The notes below the pieces were generated by a model. That model saw only the letters and a list, made by a program, of their open reading frames with translations. It did not search any database and had not been told where the DNA came from. From NCBI GenBank assembly GCA_037157565.1, contig JAZHRO010000036.1:127356001-127420000 (forward strand): a stretch of 64,000 nt of DNA. The letters are read 5' to 3'. The stretch comes from Thalassia testudinum. Lineage: Eukaryota; Streptophyta; Magnoliopsida; Alismatales; Hydrocharitaceae. Below are positions 46,401-58,112 of this stretch, one piece after another; the stretch's first letter is position 1, and each line of letters starts with the position of its first letter. The translations under genes were made by a program, and so were the position numbers.

Positions 46401-48203
46401 TAAAAACAATTTGATTTTATCCTTGACGTTTAAAGGAACACCAATCTAATTCGACTTGGACCTTTTAGGTCCCAGCTAACGAGAGATTGCATTTATTGGG
46501 ACACTCAAATTAGTTTTGACATAAACATGATGTAGTTCTGACTAATTTTGATATCTGAATCGTCTTATTACAATAACTATTATTCTAAAAAACATGCAAG
46601 GCTCGAACGAAACGAACTTGACTCCACCACATTGCCTTCAGGGTGCATGGAAACGGCGCTACCCGTGGATGAGCCTTGGCCACCGGAACTGCCGTTATTT
46701 GATCGGAAGCAAAGCTCCGTCCGCAAAGTCTATGAAACAACATTACGCCCATGGGCACTACCGTATAGCAGCGAAAGCAACAGCTCCCGACCACCTCCAC
46801 AAGCTTCCCCGCCGCCACCACCTCCACCACCTCCACCTGTGTCACGCACAGGCTTTGACAGCTCGAGCAGTACCGTGGAGCAGGAACCAAACTCGCCGGC
46901 TTCCCTTAGCGAAGCAGACGGCCACTGGCCAACACTGTCCTCAATCGTTGCCAGAGGCTCTGCTCGCAGGGCCCGGCGCAGAAGCAACACCCCACAACCA
47001 CCTCCCACGCCGCCACCGCCACCGCTGCAATCACCAACACAGGCACCCATAGGTAGCTCCAGTACTACTGAGGAGCAGGAACCGAACAAGTCAGAGGGTT
47101 CCCAAGGCAGATCAGCCGAGTCTTCACCGCCAGCTGAGCAGCCATCAACCGACCAGAAGACAACCAGCTTTCCCGAGGATCATGTGGAATCATCCGAGCC
47201 GATGCCAACGGAAGGAAGCACACCTCCTATAGCTGCCACACCACCACCGCTACCACAGGAAGCACCGACACAGGCGCCCATAGGTAGCTCTAGCACCACT
47301 GAGGAGCAGGAACCATGCAACTCTCTGGCTTCCGAAGGCAAAGCAGTAGAGACTTCGTCGCCAGAGCAGCCATCACTTGACCAGAAGCTAACCTTCGGCA
47401 GAGGGTCCAGTCCCAAGAATCGCGTGGAATCATTCCAGCCAATGCCACCGGATAGAAGCAGCTCCTCCCAACCACCTCCCGAAGCTCCCACGCCATTTCC
47501 GCCGCCGTCGCCGCCGCAGCATCCACCCAACCAAACGCCCATTGGTAGCTGCGGTACTACCAAGGAGCAGGAACCAGACAAATCAGCGGCTTTTATAGAC
47601 AAAGCAGGCGAGTCCTTGACACCAGAACATCCATCAATTGATGAGAAGCCAACCTTCGATGGAAGCTCCATTACGAGGGAATCAACCCAGCCGATGCCAC
47701 AGGACAAAAGCAGCGACAAGGAACCAGCTCTAGGAGCTTCGCAGCCGCCACCATTGCAGCAACCTACTGAAGAACCCCCCATGGGTAGCTCAGGCGGCAC
47801 TACTGTTGAGAAGGAACCACATAACCCGACGGCATCCCGAGGCAACGCAGCTGAGTCCACGTCTACCATGGAGAAGCCGACCACCACTCCTCCCAATAAA
47901 GATCCTCCACCAACCCAAGCACAAGTATCTTCACCGGCAGAAGGCGCCATTAAGATCATCGAGGAGGAGACGAGAGCCAGGCGTATGTGGGCACACACGG
48001 CCGACGAGTTGCCACCTCCACAGGGGAAGCCATTCAGTGACTTCCCTTTAGCCGATGAGGAGGAGAGGCTCTCGCTTGGCCTGATGTACGGCCCGAGAAG
48101 GAGGCGCCGGCTGCCGGTGTTCGAGGACCTATGCCCGTCGTCCCCGGATACAACTCCGGGTCCCAAGGGCAAGGGATCCTCCAGTGGCTCCAAGAAAGAG
48201 TAG
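43449..48203 (+). CDS. Proline-rich plant protein of unknown function, four coding exons
   Basis: Proposed join: 43449-43457, 43971-44621, 44723-44852, 46642-48203; 783 residues. Exon 1 (MSP) ends CCG/GTGAGT. Exon 2 begins after TTGTTACAG and continues in frame (DIFPMDYRNYYF). The AAG/GTTGGT donor and the CCTTGTAG acceptor join phase 0 to TLYLEEEPHWNSQLPEQP. Exon 3 ends in phase 1, matching the TTGCCTTCAG acceptor before GCMETALPVDEPWPPELP. Residues 1-220 are Ser/Gly-rich with patches VLKDDDPFRFSDVSLMDF and DVLVIDGVLVKDE. 221-300 is Trp/Pro-rich and looks conserved. About 310-700 is Pro/Ser-rich with repeats around PIGSSSTTEEQEP. The C-terminus has RRMWAHTADELPPP and a basic GPRRRRRLP, a possible nuclear signal. 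No known domain recognised. Starting at 43983 instead would remove 7 residues. Confidence 0.72.
43458..43970 (+). other. Intron 1 of the host gene
   Basis: GTGAGTG...TTGTTACAG. Open frames within it are not in phase with the gene. Confidence 0.7.
44853..46641 (+). other. Intron 3 of the host gene, 1.8 kb
   Basis: GTTAAAC...TTGCCTTCAG. AT-rich, with no long frames and no recognisable transposon. A small undetected exon inside cannot be excluded. The open frame starting at 46548 extends into this intron, but joining there would break phase. Confidence 0.6.
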
Positions 48204-50330
48204 TGAAGTGGATATTGGTTCCTGACAGTGTTTTGTTGTACGTATATAGACTCGGTTGGCCGTCTTTTTTTCTTTTTTTTGAATAACTCGGTTGGACGTC
48301 TTAATTCGTGGCAAGATGCTCCTGCTGCCTGCATGGAGAACTGTAAGGGTGCTATCAGGAGGACCTCGGCAAGGGTAGATGGTGCGTTTTTCATTCCTTT
48401 TACTCGGATTCGGAGGCAATTTTTGGCATGGGCGAAGCGCAAGCGATGAAGTCTGTATTTTGTGAAATAACTGCTACGGTGGTGCCGAGGACCCTGCATT
48501 AATTTTTTCACACCTGAATGAGAGTTCTGTTTGAATACATTTTCTGCCTTTTAGATATGATTGCGTTTGCTTCGATTCTCTTTTGCTTTTCTTTTCTTTT
48601 TTTCAAGTTAAACTCCATTGATGGAGGAGGATGCGATCCTAAAAGAGAGCGCCGGAGGGGTGGGGGGTGTTGTGGGGTGCGCTGGTGTTGGAGGAAGAAG
48701 ATAGGAGGACTACTTCATTCAAAAGGATAATGTCACACATTTGCTTGGCTTCTCGTTGATCAGACAATTCATAATTTCCTATAGATGGTATACGTTTAGG
48801 GTTAGTTTGGTTCCAGGAATGGGTTTTGGAAGAATTATGGATGAAATTAACCTTTTGAGAAATAAGTGGAGGAATATATAACTTTTGATTTGAGTTTGAC
48901 GTTGAAGTTGAACAGAAATAAGTTATAATTTTTTTTAATTTGGAAGAATTGATTCTTAGAATGAAAATGAGGAATACTTGAAAAGATGATGTATTATTTA
49001 AAAAATTTTATAGTAATAATTATTTCATTGGATAAAATTATCTTTGAATTGAATTGTGTTTTGTGTGGATCCATAAAAGAGTTGATATAAGAGTATTGGA
49101 ATAAATACGAAAAATAATTCCTATCCCACCCATAACATAGAATAAGAAAGGGTCGGCATAACTTTTCAAAAGTTAAGGTTTTTTTCCACTAACCTTGAAA
49201 GATCCAAACAGAAGATTAGGTTGTTAATTGAAAGATTATCATTATCTTTTTCAATTTTGCAAATATAATTTTGAATTATTAGAAACAAATCAAACAAACA
49301 AAAACAACACTTTTTCGACACGAAACAAAGTCTTCCCCACCACAGCCACCATGGAAAAAGCGTGTGGGGCGAAATGGGTAGGGAGTGGGAAGTGACTTGA
49401 TTTCTAAAGATTGTCCCAAAGTGAGAATTGGAGCATAGTTGGACGCCTGTGTCCAAGATTTTTTTATAAAATATTTTCATTAATCAGAATCCGAAATAAC
49501 GTGACGTGTAGAAAGAGATAGAATATCTTCACTTAAGAATGGGGGAGAGATGCATCTTATAGAAATGGGAGAATGCCAAATACAAAATCAAGATAGGAAA
49601 TAAAGGAAAAAGAAAATAAAAAATACCACAAGATTGAGAATTGGACATCCTCTCAAAGAGGACGACCTTACACTCGTAGATATGGTAAAGTGCAACGAAA
49701 ATAATATCGAAGATCGTGCTGACGAGATAGTTGAAATAATCAACCTGAAGGTCGAAATCAACCACTGACTAAATGTCAGAATCTCGACCAAAAAAGCCCG
49801 AGGTTACAGTGGTCCTAAATTAAAATTGAACTACACAAAAAAGATAAGAAAAAGAAGACCTAACTTTACACCTAACACGAAGCACAACCACAACAACAAC
49901 AGAGCAACACCATCACTCGTAACCTTGCAAGCGCTCGCAGTAGCCACCGATTAAGGGCACCGACGTGGAGATCCCATGCAGTTGCATGATCGATGACGAA
50001 GAGATAGTGCGCTATCAGACGAAAAGTTAGAGTTGTGCAGCCAGTCAACGGGCTAGCTGTTTGACAATGGAGATCAACGAAACCTGCAACGATGCCACCA
50101 ACGACGAGGACAAATGGTGGCCACGCTCCTCCCACACGTGCACCTACAGATTGCGTGAACCGCAAGCGTCGTAGCCATCGTTCCCACGACAGCGACGCTG
50201 ACGAAGAGGAAGAACGACCACCACTGACGCAACGACGAACACGAGCACGATGGGCTCTGCATGTTGAGTTGCAACTTCGCTTGAGGTAGAGGAAGGTCAG
50301 GGGAGGGAGGGGGGAGGTTCGACGAAGGTG
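48204..50330. other. 3' flank of host gene and intergenic DNA
   Basis: 3' UTR is presumably within 48204-48600. The remainder holds only short, unsupported frames, AT-rich sequence to about 49870, then a GC-richer segment up to solo LTR D2. No gene or element recognised. Confidence 0.5.
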
Positions 50331-50555
50331 GGGGGTGTTGAAGAAGAAATTCTATGCAAAAAGGTTTGAGTTTTGAAAACCCGTCGTTATAGTGCGATTT
50401 GCAAGGAAATCTGTCAACATATAATTTTACCGAAACTCGAAAAGAATTCCAGCTCGAACATAGGAAGGCTACGTCAATTTGAAATCAGCAATTATATTTT
50501 TTTTTTGTAATTTTGATTTTAAGACGTGATAATTATAATGAATTGATATTATACT

Positions 50556-50583
50556 AGAGAGAGAGAGAGAGAGAGAGAGAGAA
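50556..50583. repeat. GA microsatellite in D2
   Basis: About 13 GA units. A shorter GA run lies at the matching place in D (about 58736-58753) and in the A and B LTRs. Confidence 0.9.
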
Positions 50584-51001
50584 CAAAATACTTTATAATA
50601 TGAATAATGTTTTTACAACTAGAAAGCGAAAAATATTACAGCTAGCAAGGAGTAAAATCTACTCTAGAAAGCAGTAAAGAGAAGGGAGGTGAGAAATTAT
50701 CCTCCTCGTTGGCTGCTTGGAGGATGAGCCGGAACGGGCGACGCCTGGAAGATGGAGAGCGGAGACGGAAGACGTAGAACGAAGCGGGAAGAACTGGGGG
50801 CGAGGCAGGACGTCGTCGTCGCGGGATCCACTTCCGGAATGGGGGCGAGAAGACCATGGGAGCTCCACGAATAGGGTGAGAAGTGGACAAAACTTTGATT
50901 TTAACTCTAGAGGAGCATCTCGCGTTTGGGACAAGCTTCTTTAAAGCTTTGGTGATGGAGAGAGGTGAAGGAAGGGATGCTTGATATGTGGGGGGTGTAG
51001 G

Positions 51002-51012
51002 CCTTTTTATAG
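51002..51012 (-). promoter_or_regulatory. LTR TATA box, D2
   Basis: The minus strand reads CTATAAAAAGG, aligned with CTATAAAAGG in D. Confidence 0.6.
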
Positions 51013-51049
51013 GTGTAGAGGTTGGGGGCAAATATGACATTTTAACATG

Positions 51050-51054
51050 AAAAC
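51050..51054. repeat. Target-site duplication of E2 (left copy)
   Basis: aaaac, repeated at 53780-53784. D's LTR has the uninterrupted site 'gaaaaacattaattc' near 59262. Confidence 0.88.
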
Positions 51055-51235
51055 TGAAATGACCCACTACCATTTGGGTTGGATAAGACGTCTGGATTAT
51101 TCATCAGACGTCTGTTTAGATGTCTGGATAGATGGTCAGACGTCTGAAAGAAGAAGAACCGTACCCTTTTCCCTTTTTCCGCGCACGCACGACATGCGCA
51201 CACCTCTCTCCTCACCCCAAACCCTAACCCTTTCC

Positions 51236-51243
51236 TATTTAAA
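51236..51243 (+). promoter_or_regulatory. TATA-like box of E2
   Basis: TATTTAAA followed by a CA- and CT-rich start region. It suggests plus-strand orientation for the E family. Confidence 0.5.
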
Positions 51244-52315
51244 CCCCACACCCACGCCACTCTCTCCAACACCACCAGCCACCACCTCCATCTTTTCCCT
51301 CCTGCCAATAGCCACCTTCCTCCCAGCCTCCAGTGCGGCGAGTGGAGAGGAAGAGAGACGGGATGCGGAGGTGGAGAGGGGAGCGAGAGCGTGGGAGGAG
51401 CTCAAGGGGAGGAGCTTGCGAGGGAGCCGTGGGAGCTCGGAGGAGCTTGTGCGGGAGTTGAGGACGCGTACGAGGAGGAGCTCGTGAAGGTGAGCTTCAC
51501 GACCTCCTGAAGCTGCTGGTGTAGTAGCTGCAGGCAGCGCGGAGGGGTCCGTGCGGAGAAGAAGGCTCGCGAGAGTTTTGCGTACAGGATATTTTCTAGT
51601 ATTAGACGTCTAGAGCACCTCCCAGACGACTGGAATAGTAGGGGGATGTTCGGAGCTGAAGCCGGACGTCTGAAAGCACGCTAATGCCAAGGTACGTGCT
51701 TCTGCACAGTTTCTGGCCATGAAGGCCTTACCGCAGGAGTTGTGTTTCGCCGCTTTTAGCTCTACGCATGTGTACGTAGGGCCAGAGCATTGGAAAGGCG
51801 CAGGGTGCACCCTTCGAGGTGTTTTGGACGTCTGGACACGTCGACGGATGTTTGACTGCACTCCTAGATGACCGAAAGTAGAGTCTGACGTCTGGAACTC
51901 CCCTCAAATGATCGCGGAAGGATCTAGACGTCTGAGAAAGCCGTAGGAAACCCAAGGTGAGTACTGACGTCTTTTACGATGTCTGGGACTAGTTTCAGAT
52001 GTCTGATTTTGGACAGTGTGCGTATTTTTGTCTCGTTTAGGGCCCAAATGGAATCAGATTTCCTTAATCAAACTATTGTTGTTTTTCGCTTGAGTTTCTC
52101 TACGAGTTAGTGTCACTTGTATACGGTTTCGAAATTGTTTGATGTGGTTGGTTAATTGTATAGGTCTCCAGCCAGTCAAGTACGTGGGACCCGCGGAGGC
52201 AACGAAATCTGTGATCCGAGCCCCCATTCCTCCTGTTTTTTCAGGTAGAGTGGTTTACATTAATATTATGATTTAAAAAAATAAACTGCATGTTTAGAAT
52301 AACTTGAATGAATCC

Positions 52316-52478
52316 TAGGATGAGAATGAACCCTAGGGCAGGAACAAATGAGTATGGTTTGAGCTACACTGTATACTTGAGATACATGTAAAACCCTAGG
52401 ATGAGAATGAACCTTAGGGCGGGAACCAATGAGTATGGTTGAGCTACACTGTTTACTTGTGATGCATGTAAAACCCTA
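52316..52478. repeat. 81-bp minisatellite in E2
   Basis: 'tgagaatgaacc' restarts at 52321 and 52402: two copies with a few differences, at the LTR position where E1 has its 52-bp repeats. Confidence 0.85.
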
Positions 52479-53779
52479 AATGCTAGCAAATGTATTGGTT
52501 TATGTTGTAATGCTTTCTTAGTTAGTAAATCACGAGCTGCTTGTTTTAAGAATGAAACCGATAATGTAAATAGAGAGATCAGAAATGTTGAAAATTGAAA
52601 CGAAAGGAATACTAGCATGAACCCTACGGGGAATTAGGAGAAGAACTCTTGTAGATGTGAAGTGAGCTGGCCCTTGTGGACGAAGTATCCAGGAGAGCAA
52701 CTATCCCTTTAGTGTAGAGGGGAGCTAGCCGCCCGTTGGGTTGAGCCCCTGGGTTAGGCCTAGTCACTCTACACCAACTCTGTTTGGCCCTCGTGTACGT
52801 GGTACCGAGGTGAGTTACTTAGTGTAGGGAGGCAGCTAGCCACCTCATGGGGCCTGAGGTTAGGATTAGCCGCCCTACATCGACTCTTGTTAGGCCCACT
52901 GGGCAAACCAGGATAGTCGGACGAGGGTACGCGAATTGTGGAGGGGCGAGACCCCTGTTCTGAGAGGGCAAGGCCCTATACTGTTCCGTGCTGTACCTTT
53001 AGGCGTACCTGCTAACGGAAATGACTAATCGTGTGCTAGTGCAGGATAGCTACCTGCGCGCTTATCATGTGTGTTGTAGTCACCGCTACGTCGCGACCGT
53101 GACCTCAGGGTGGTTGATTGGGTGTAGGATTACCACGGGGGACTCTTTTTTCCAGGAGAGCACCACGTGCACCTCCTACATCATGGAAAAGACTGCAATC
53201 AAGATCGTTCCCGTGAAAAACAGGCCAGATCAAGAAATGATTAGATGAATAAAGGAGCAACAAAATAGAACTACTTGGTTGAGCCAAATGAAAATAGATA
53301 GTTACTTAATTGCATTAATTAATTGCTTGTCTTAATTACATATAAATGATTGAATTACCACTCTACTCAACATTCGCTGGCTCCGAAAACTTTATAACCT
53401 TGTTCAGGTCAGGGAGTTGCGCAACCAGCACCACCGGCTACAGAGGGAGCTTGGCCCAGTCGAGCCTAGCCTTAGATGCATTTTCTTACTGTTTCCCTAG
53501 CTTCTGTTGTAGTAGTGAGTGTTTTGTTCTATGTAATATTGTTTTAGTTACTTTGTCGTTGTACTTTCCTCTGTCGTAGTTGTGATGGCCTGTAATATTG
53601 ATAGACTATTCGCTCTATTTCTTTTACTCCTCTTAATTATTTTTTGCTTAGTTACATTGTATGTGTGGTTGTGAATTATTTTTTGCTTTTGGTTATTTCT
53701 CGTTAGACGACTAGGTCTTGAGATTAGTTGAGGCGGGCCGATCTCGGGTCCTGTAGGGATCTGGGATCGAGTCATAACA

Positions 53780-53784
53780 AAAAC
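53780..53784. repeat. Target-site duplication of E2 (right copy)
   Basis: aaaac, matching 51050-51054. Confidence 0.88.
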
Positions 53785-54106
53785 ATTAATATAGGGGTTT
53801 GTAGTGACGGATTTAAGCGTCACTAAAGACCTTGAACATGGCCGTAGCTCGTGTGCACGCGTCGCCCCCTCCCCTTCCTTTGTTCAATGCACAATCACGT
53901 CCATGCATTGTCAGCCATCCGATCGCAAGATCGGACGGCTTAAAAGCCATCACGCGCTCACATCTTATCGCGTGTAATGGGTGCGTCTGATAACGCGTGA
54001 AGGATCCGTGCACTCTGGTTGTGCCACGTTGCTGCTGCATCAGCAGTCCGCGCCGCATCTAATGGCTGAAATCGGCCGCGCCTTGTGCTGCGCTGAATTG
54101 AGGCGC

Positions 54107-54175
54107 GCGGTGAGCTTCGAACTCGCACCCTCATCTTACACGTGGAGTGCTCAACCAATGCACTAAGGCCGAGAC
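54107..54175 (-). other. tRNA-like sequence in D2's LTR
   Basis: The best cloverleaf of the set. The minus strand has A-box-like TAGTGCATTGG and, 43 nt later, the B-box-like GAGTTCGAAGC. D-stem GTGC/GCAC pairs 4 of 4. Anticodon stem CCACG/TGAGG pairs 4 of 5 with loop TGTAAGA and TAA at the anticodon position. T-stem GCGAG/CTCAC pairs 4 of 5 with loop TTCGAAG. The acceptor stem does not pair. Sense orientation relative to the LTR. Confidence 0.75.
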
Positions 54176-54794
54176 TTTGTTGTGTTTCCAACCGAGGTGC
54201 ACATGATCATGGCTGTTGGATCAAGATCCAATGGCCCAGATCTAATCGTGCGTGTGAAGAGAGAGAGGGTGCAGCGGGTCCTCACCATTTTAGCTGGGCC
54301 GATTTGGGCAGTCGAGATGGCACCATGTGGTGCCATCTTGGCCGTCCATCTTCACATGCTTGTAGGTGGTGCCACGGTTGTCGGATTGGATCGATTTTCA
54401 CGCTGTTGGGCTACGATCGTCGATCCAAACCGATTCGTGCGATCGGATGTGTCGTCTGAAGAACAGATTTACACTGCCTAGCCCCTTGACCTCTTATCTT
54501 TCTCGTACTGCATCTGATGCTATGGAAGTCCGATCAAGGTGATCTTGGAGTCATTGAACTCCGATCATCACCCTGATCAGATCTGTATAGTTGGATCTTC
54601 AATTCGAGGCTCCGATTAAATATCACCTGCCCCTGATCACCAAAAAGGGTAAATTACTATGCAATTTATACACTTTGCCCTAAATGCATGATGATGCATG
54701 TTATACAATATTTACAATGCATGATGCTTCTATGACACTAAGAACATGCATAAATAGACATTTTAGGCTATTCAGAGCATACACATCAGGGGGG

Positions 54795-55444
54795 CTCCGA
54801 TCAGCCTACTTCGACCGATCAGAGCACCAAGGTATCTAGGTCTTCTTTTTTGCAGGAAGGAGGGAAAGAATGGGGCACGGGAAAAGAAGGGGTTGTAGTT
54901 GCATCTGCATGTGTCCAAGTATTGATACCCTATGTAATATCTACTAGTTGTGCTCCAAAGAGATTTCGATCCATCAATCATTGATTTTTTTTCTAATAGA
55001 ACTCATATAGAAACTTTCCGAATCAGTTCGAAGTTAAAAATGATTTTGTTGTGTTGGTTTCATATTGTCCATGATAGAAATGCAATTCGACTTCCCTGCT
55101 CCTTGATGAGGGGCAAAAAGTGTCCTTCAACTTAAAACTCTGCAAAAAACCCAACAAGGGGGATCCGACCCACCTACACCCGGAAAGGCCCGGATACAAC
55201 CTGCTAGTCCAACCTTAAAGACAAGCAGCAAAGGTGGCATCGTACAGTGGTGGACGAGAATGCCTGTCTGTGCGAACAGCTCGTAAAGTTAAAATGAGAG
55301 CTTAATAGCCAGAAAGGGGAAGCTCCTCCTAATCTACCCAAAGTTCCTCGCCCGCCTTCATCTAAAGAGCACTCCGGGGCTCAACCCCTGGCGATCAGCA
55401 GCGGAGGCTCGATCCTTGAGATCGTCTGCTAGGTCACCAGGGTA
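54795..55444 (+). other. Upstream noncoding part of element G
   Basis: No gene. From about 55145 the text leads into the gag of G. 54795-55144 may be leader or LTR DNA of G, but I cannot identify an LTR boundary or PBS. Confidence 0.4.
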
Positions 55445-56640
55445 ATGTGGGGTATACACCCCCAGGCTTACGTCACCACCTACCCTTTCATTGACGAGGT
55501 GATGACAGCCCCCCTTCCAGAGAAATTCAAGCAACCCGTCCTAGCCCAATATGGCAGAATGACAGGCCCCAATAGCTTTGTTGGGAGTTACCATCAGATG
55601 ATGCTGGCGCATGGCTGTCCTGACGGAGTACTCTACCAAGTATTCCTGTGCTACCTATCCTGCATGGCCCATGAGTGGTTAAATGAATTGTCATTCGGAT
55701 AGATCACATGCTTTCAAGAATTGGCGGATAAGTTCTGTCAATATTTTGCTGGGCAACAGAGGGTTAGAGACAACCTTGAAAGGCTACCGAAGATCCGGTA
55801 GTGGAAGAGAAAATCTTTCTGGTCCTACCTAGACTGATTTAGGCTGAGTATTTCAAGTGTAAGCGGCCTCACGATGCCATTGCCATCCAATACTTCAAGT
55901 CAGGACTCCTGACTTAGAGGTTTTGGTATGACATCGACAATTTCCCGCCTAGAGATATGGTAGAGCTCTAGGACAGAGCTACAAGGTTTGTGGAGGAGGG
56001 TGATTCTTTCTACTTCTGCAGCAGGCTGGCAGAGGGATACGGAGACGATGCCAACATGGTTGAGGAAAGGTGGGCCCTAGGAGATTCCGCCCTCGTCTCC
56101 ACTCGTGGAGGCACTCGCTTCAACAAAAGCAAAGCTAGATTCCCATAGTGGAGGAATGATCGGCCAGCTAAGGGCCAAAATAGTGGACCCCGCCAGCCTA
56201 GGTGAGACTACTTCGAAGAATACACTCCCCTGACCGTGAACCAGGCGAACGTCATGGCAGAAGTATGGTCTACAGACAATGACCTACTACCCTCGTCCAA
56301 GCCGATGAAGAGGAAGGCCGACTCAGGGCCTTATTGCAAATACCACAAGGCCTAGGGGCATGCCATTGAAGACTGTCGGGACTTGCGAGACCAGATTGAG
56401 TCCCAAATCTTGCATGAAAATCTGGCCCACTTCATCAGGAGGGCAAAGGGCCCAGAAGACTACCACAAGGAAAAGCTTCAACAGTTTCGTGGAGTCAACA
56501 TGGTCCTCATCGAGGGTCGCGAGCTTGAAATGCCGTAGCTCGCTGCCTCGAATAGGTGGTGTCCCCCTTGCTCTCCCCGATTGAGTACCATCGCCTAGTC
56601 CTGGTGACTTTGCCTAAATTACCCTAAAACACTCACAACC
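55445..56640 (+). pseudogene. gag of element G (Tat-type Ty3/gypsy)
   Basis: Contains PFIDEVMTAPLPEKFKQP, GSYHQMMLAHGCPDGVLYQ and AHEWLNEL, the typical Tat-lineage gag core. Later comes YCKYHKA followed by a stop, then GHAIEDCRDLRDQIE, the usual zinc-knuckle-like segment. At least six stops or frameshifts occur. Plus strand, opposite to the Athila elements. Non-functional. Confidence 0.85.
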
Positions 56641-57170
56641 CACCCTTTGCAGGCGTAGAGGTTGAAGTAATTTTCAGGGTCAACGCCTCCCCAGATGAAC
56701 AATTCACCCCCTCTGGGCAGGCAACTCGTAGCATGTTCGCCACTCTTCAGTGGGGCAAGAGAGGCCTTGTTAAGCAGGCGGCCTCCAGATTATTTGCTTC
56801 TCTACCAAATCCAGTAGAGCACACTGACCCGTTGTTGGTGACACTCCTACTAGCGGGACAATGGCAGCCCTATTTCCTCGTGGATGAGGGCAGTGCCGTT
56901 GATGTCCTCTTTTCCAGAACACTACTCTGGTTAGGTTTCACAGAAGAGCACCTCTCCTTGTCAACTAACCCGGTTGTAGGTTTCAGCAACCATAAGGAGA
57001 TTAGCCTCTCCTTATCCATCTGCGACGGGGACATGCATCTCAATCGGACGACCACGTTTATAATGGCCGAATTGATGGCGGCATTCGACGACATCCTCGG
57101 CTGCCTAACTACCCACGCCTTCAACCTAATCCCCTCTTCATACTTTCAATTTGTGCTTTTCTAGTCTCCA
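56641..57170 (+). pseudogene. Protease region of element G
   Basis: An open stretch at 56733-57164 contains LAGQWQPYFLVDEGSAVDVLF, the Tat protease active-site context (normally DGGSS-like; here DEGSA), and LIPSSYFQFVLF. The downstream linker to RT is broken. Confidence 0.8.
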
Positions 57171-57917
57171 CATGAAGTAGGAATAGTAAACGGAGATTAG
57201 ACGACTGGGCGTGAGCTCCTAAGGATTGAGTTAGAGCGATCCATGGAGTCGAAGCTCCCCAAGCCACAGAAATGGGGGAAGAAAAGAAACCAAGTCCAGG
57301 CAATCCGGTAGGAGATAAATCCAGCTGATTTGCCAGTAACTTCGAGACTACAGCCAGGCTCTTCAGCCATGGCTGTACAGTGTATCTTGATGATGGTAAC
57401 AAGCTCGTCCAGGTTGGAGTAGACCTTGATCCCTTCGAGGTGTGCTCCTGCTCCGAGCCAATGCAGACGTTTTCGCTTGGTTCGCCAACGACCTGCGTGG
57501 TGGAGTACACCCGTCCTTGATTCAACAACATCTGAACATCCAGGTGAGCACCCGCACAATCAAGTAGGCACGCCAACACATGTCAGCCGAACAATGGCAA
57601 GCGACTAAAGCCGAAGTCCAAAAGCTCCTGGAAGCTGAATTCATCGAAGAATCCATGTACCCAGCATGGCTCTCGAATGTGGTAATGGTGAAGAAAGCCA
57701 ATGGCAAATGGTGCATGTGCGTAGACTTCACTAACCTCAATGAAGCCTACCCGAAGGACGAGTTCCCCCTACCGAGGGTAGACGCCTTAGTGGACTCCTG
57801 CAGTATATAATTCCACATGTCCTTCCTGGATGCCTATAGCGGGTACCACCAGATCAGTCTTTCTCTAGTAGATAGGCCTTACAGCTCCTTGATTACTGAT
57901 AACACAGCATATGGGGG

Positions 57918-58112
57918 TGATAATTCTATTAAATAAGGCCTATCTTAAGAATAAAAGGCACAACATAAGTAGAATGGGAGCATTGCATGCATCAGATACC
58001 AGGACTGCTTATAAAACTGTATTAATGGCCATTTGTGTAAGCACTTGTCAAAGCAGGCCTCAGATGAGCAATCGGACCGCACGGATGGATTCAGAACGAC
58101 GGATGAAGTCCA
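57918..58112 (+). repeat. Athila-type LTR fragment inside G's RT
   Basis: About 195 bp matching the first 200 bp of A's LTR on its sense strand ('gaataaaaggcacaacataa', 'ggcctcagatgagcaatcgg'), beginning TGATAA, in plus orientation. The RT flanks overlap by a duplicated ITD-coding segment. No TSD or LTR 3' end is present. Confidence 0.75.

Larger units (their letters stand above)
51055..53779 (+). mobile_element. E2, 2.7-kb solo LTR inserted in D2
   Basis: Starts TGAAATGACCC and ends GAGTCATAACA, with TSD aaaac. Colinear with E1, including 'gcatgaaccctacggggaat' (52616; 6266 in E1), the 'gagaccccctgtt'-like GC-rich section and 'ggacgactgggtcttg'-type end. TATA-like TATTTAAA at 51236-51243. 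Two separate events of the same LTR family in one window, both reduced to solo LTRs. Confidence 0.85.
50336..54788 (-). mobile_element. D2, solo LTR of the D family, split by E2
   Basis: Minus orientation. The ends TGTTGAAG (50336) and ACACATCA (54788) match those of D's LTR at 58499-60197. Removing E2 (51055-53779) and one TSD leaves about 1.72 kb, against 1.70 kb for D. Both ends abut G runs (50330-50335 and 54789-54794), consistent with a ggggg TSD, though low-complexity. No internal element DNA follows, so it is a solo LTR. It holds a GA microsatellite, a TATA box and a tRNA-like unit. Confidence 0.8.

Noticed and set aside
46594..47052. Alternative plus-frame reading of the last exon start
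   Set aside because: His/Pro-rich, ends early, and does not fit the phase-1 junction from exon 3.
47180..48511. 443-residue minus-strand frame opposite the proline-rich exon
   Set aside because: It is a shadow of the repetitive Pro/Ser codons on the plus strand. The plus frame has the splice-compatible start and stop.
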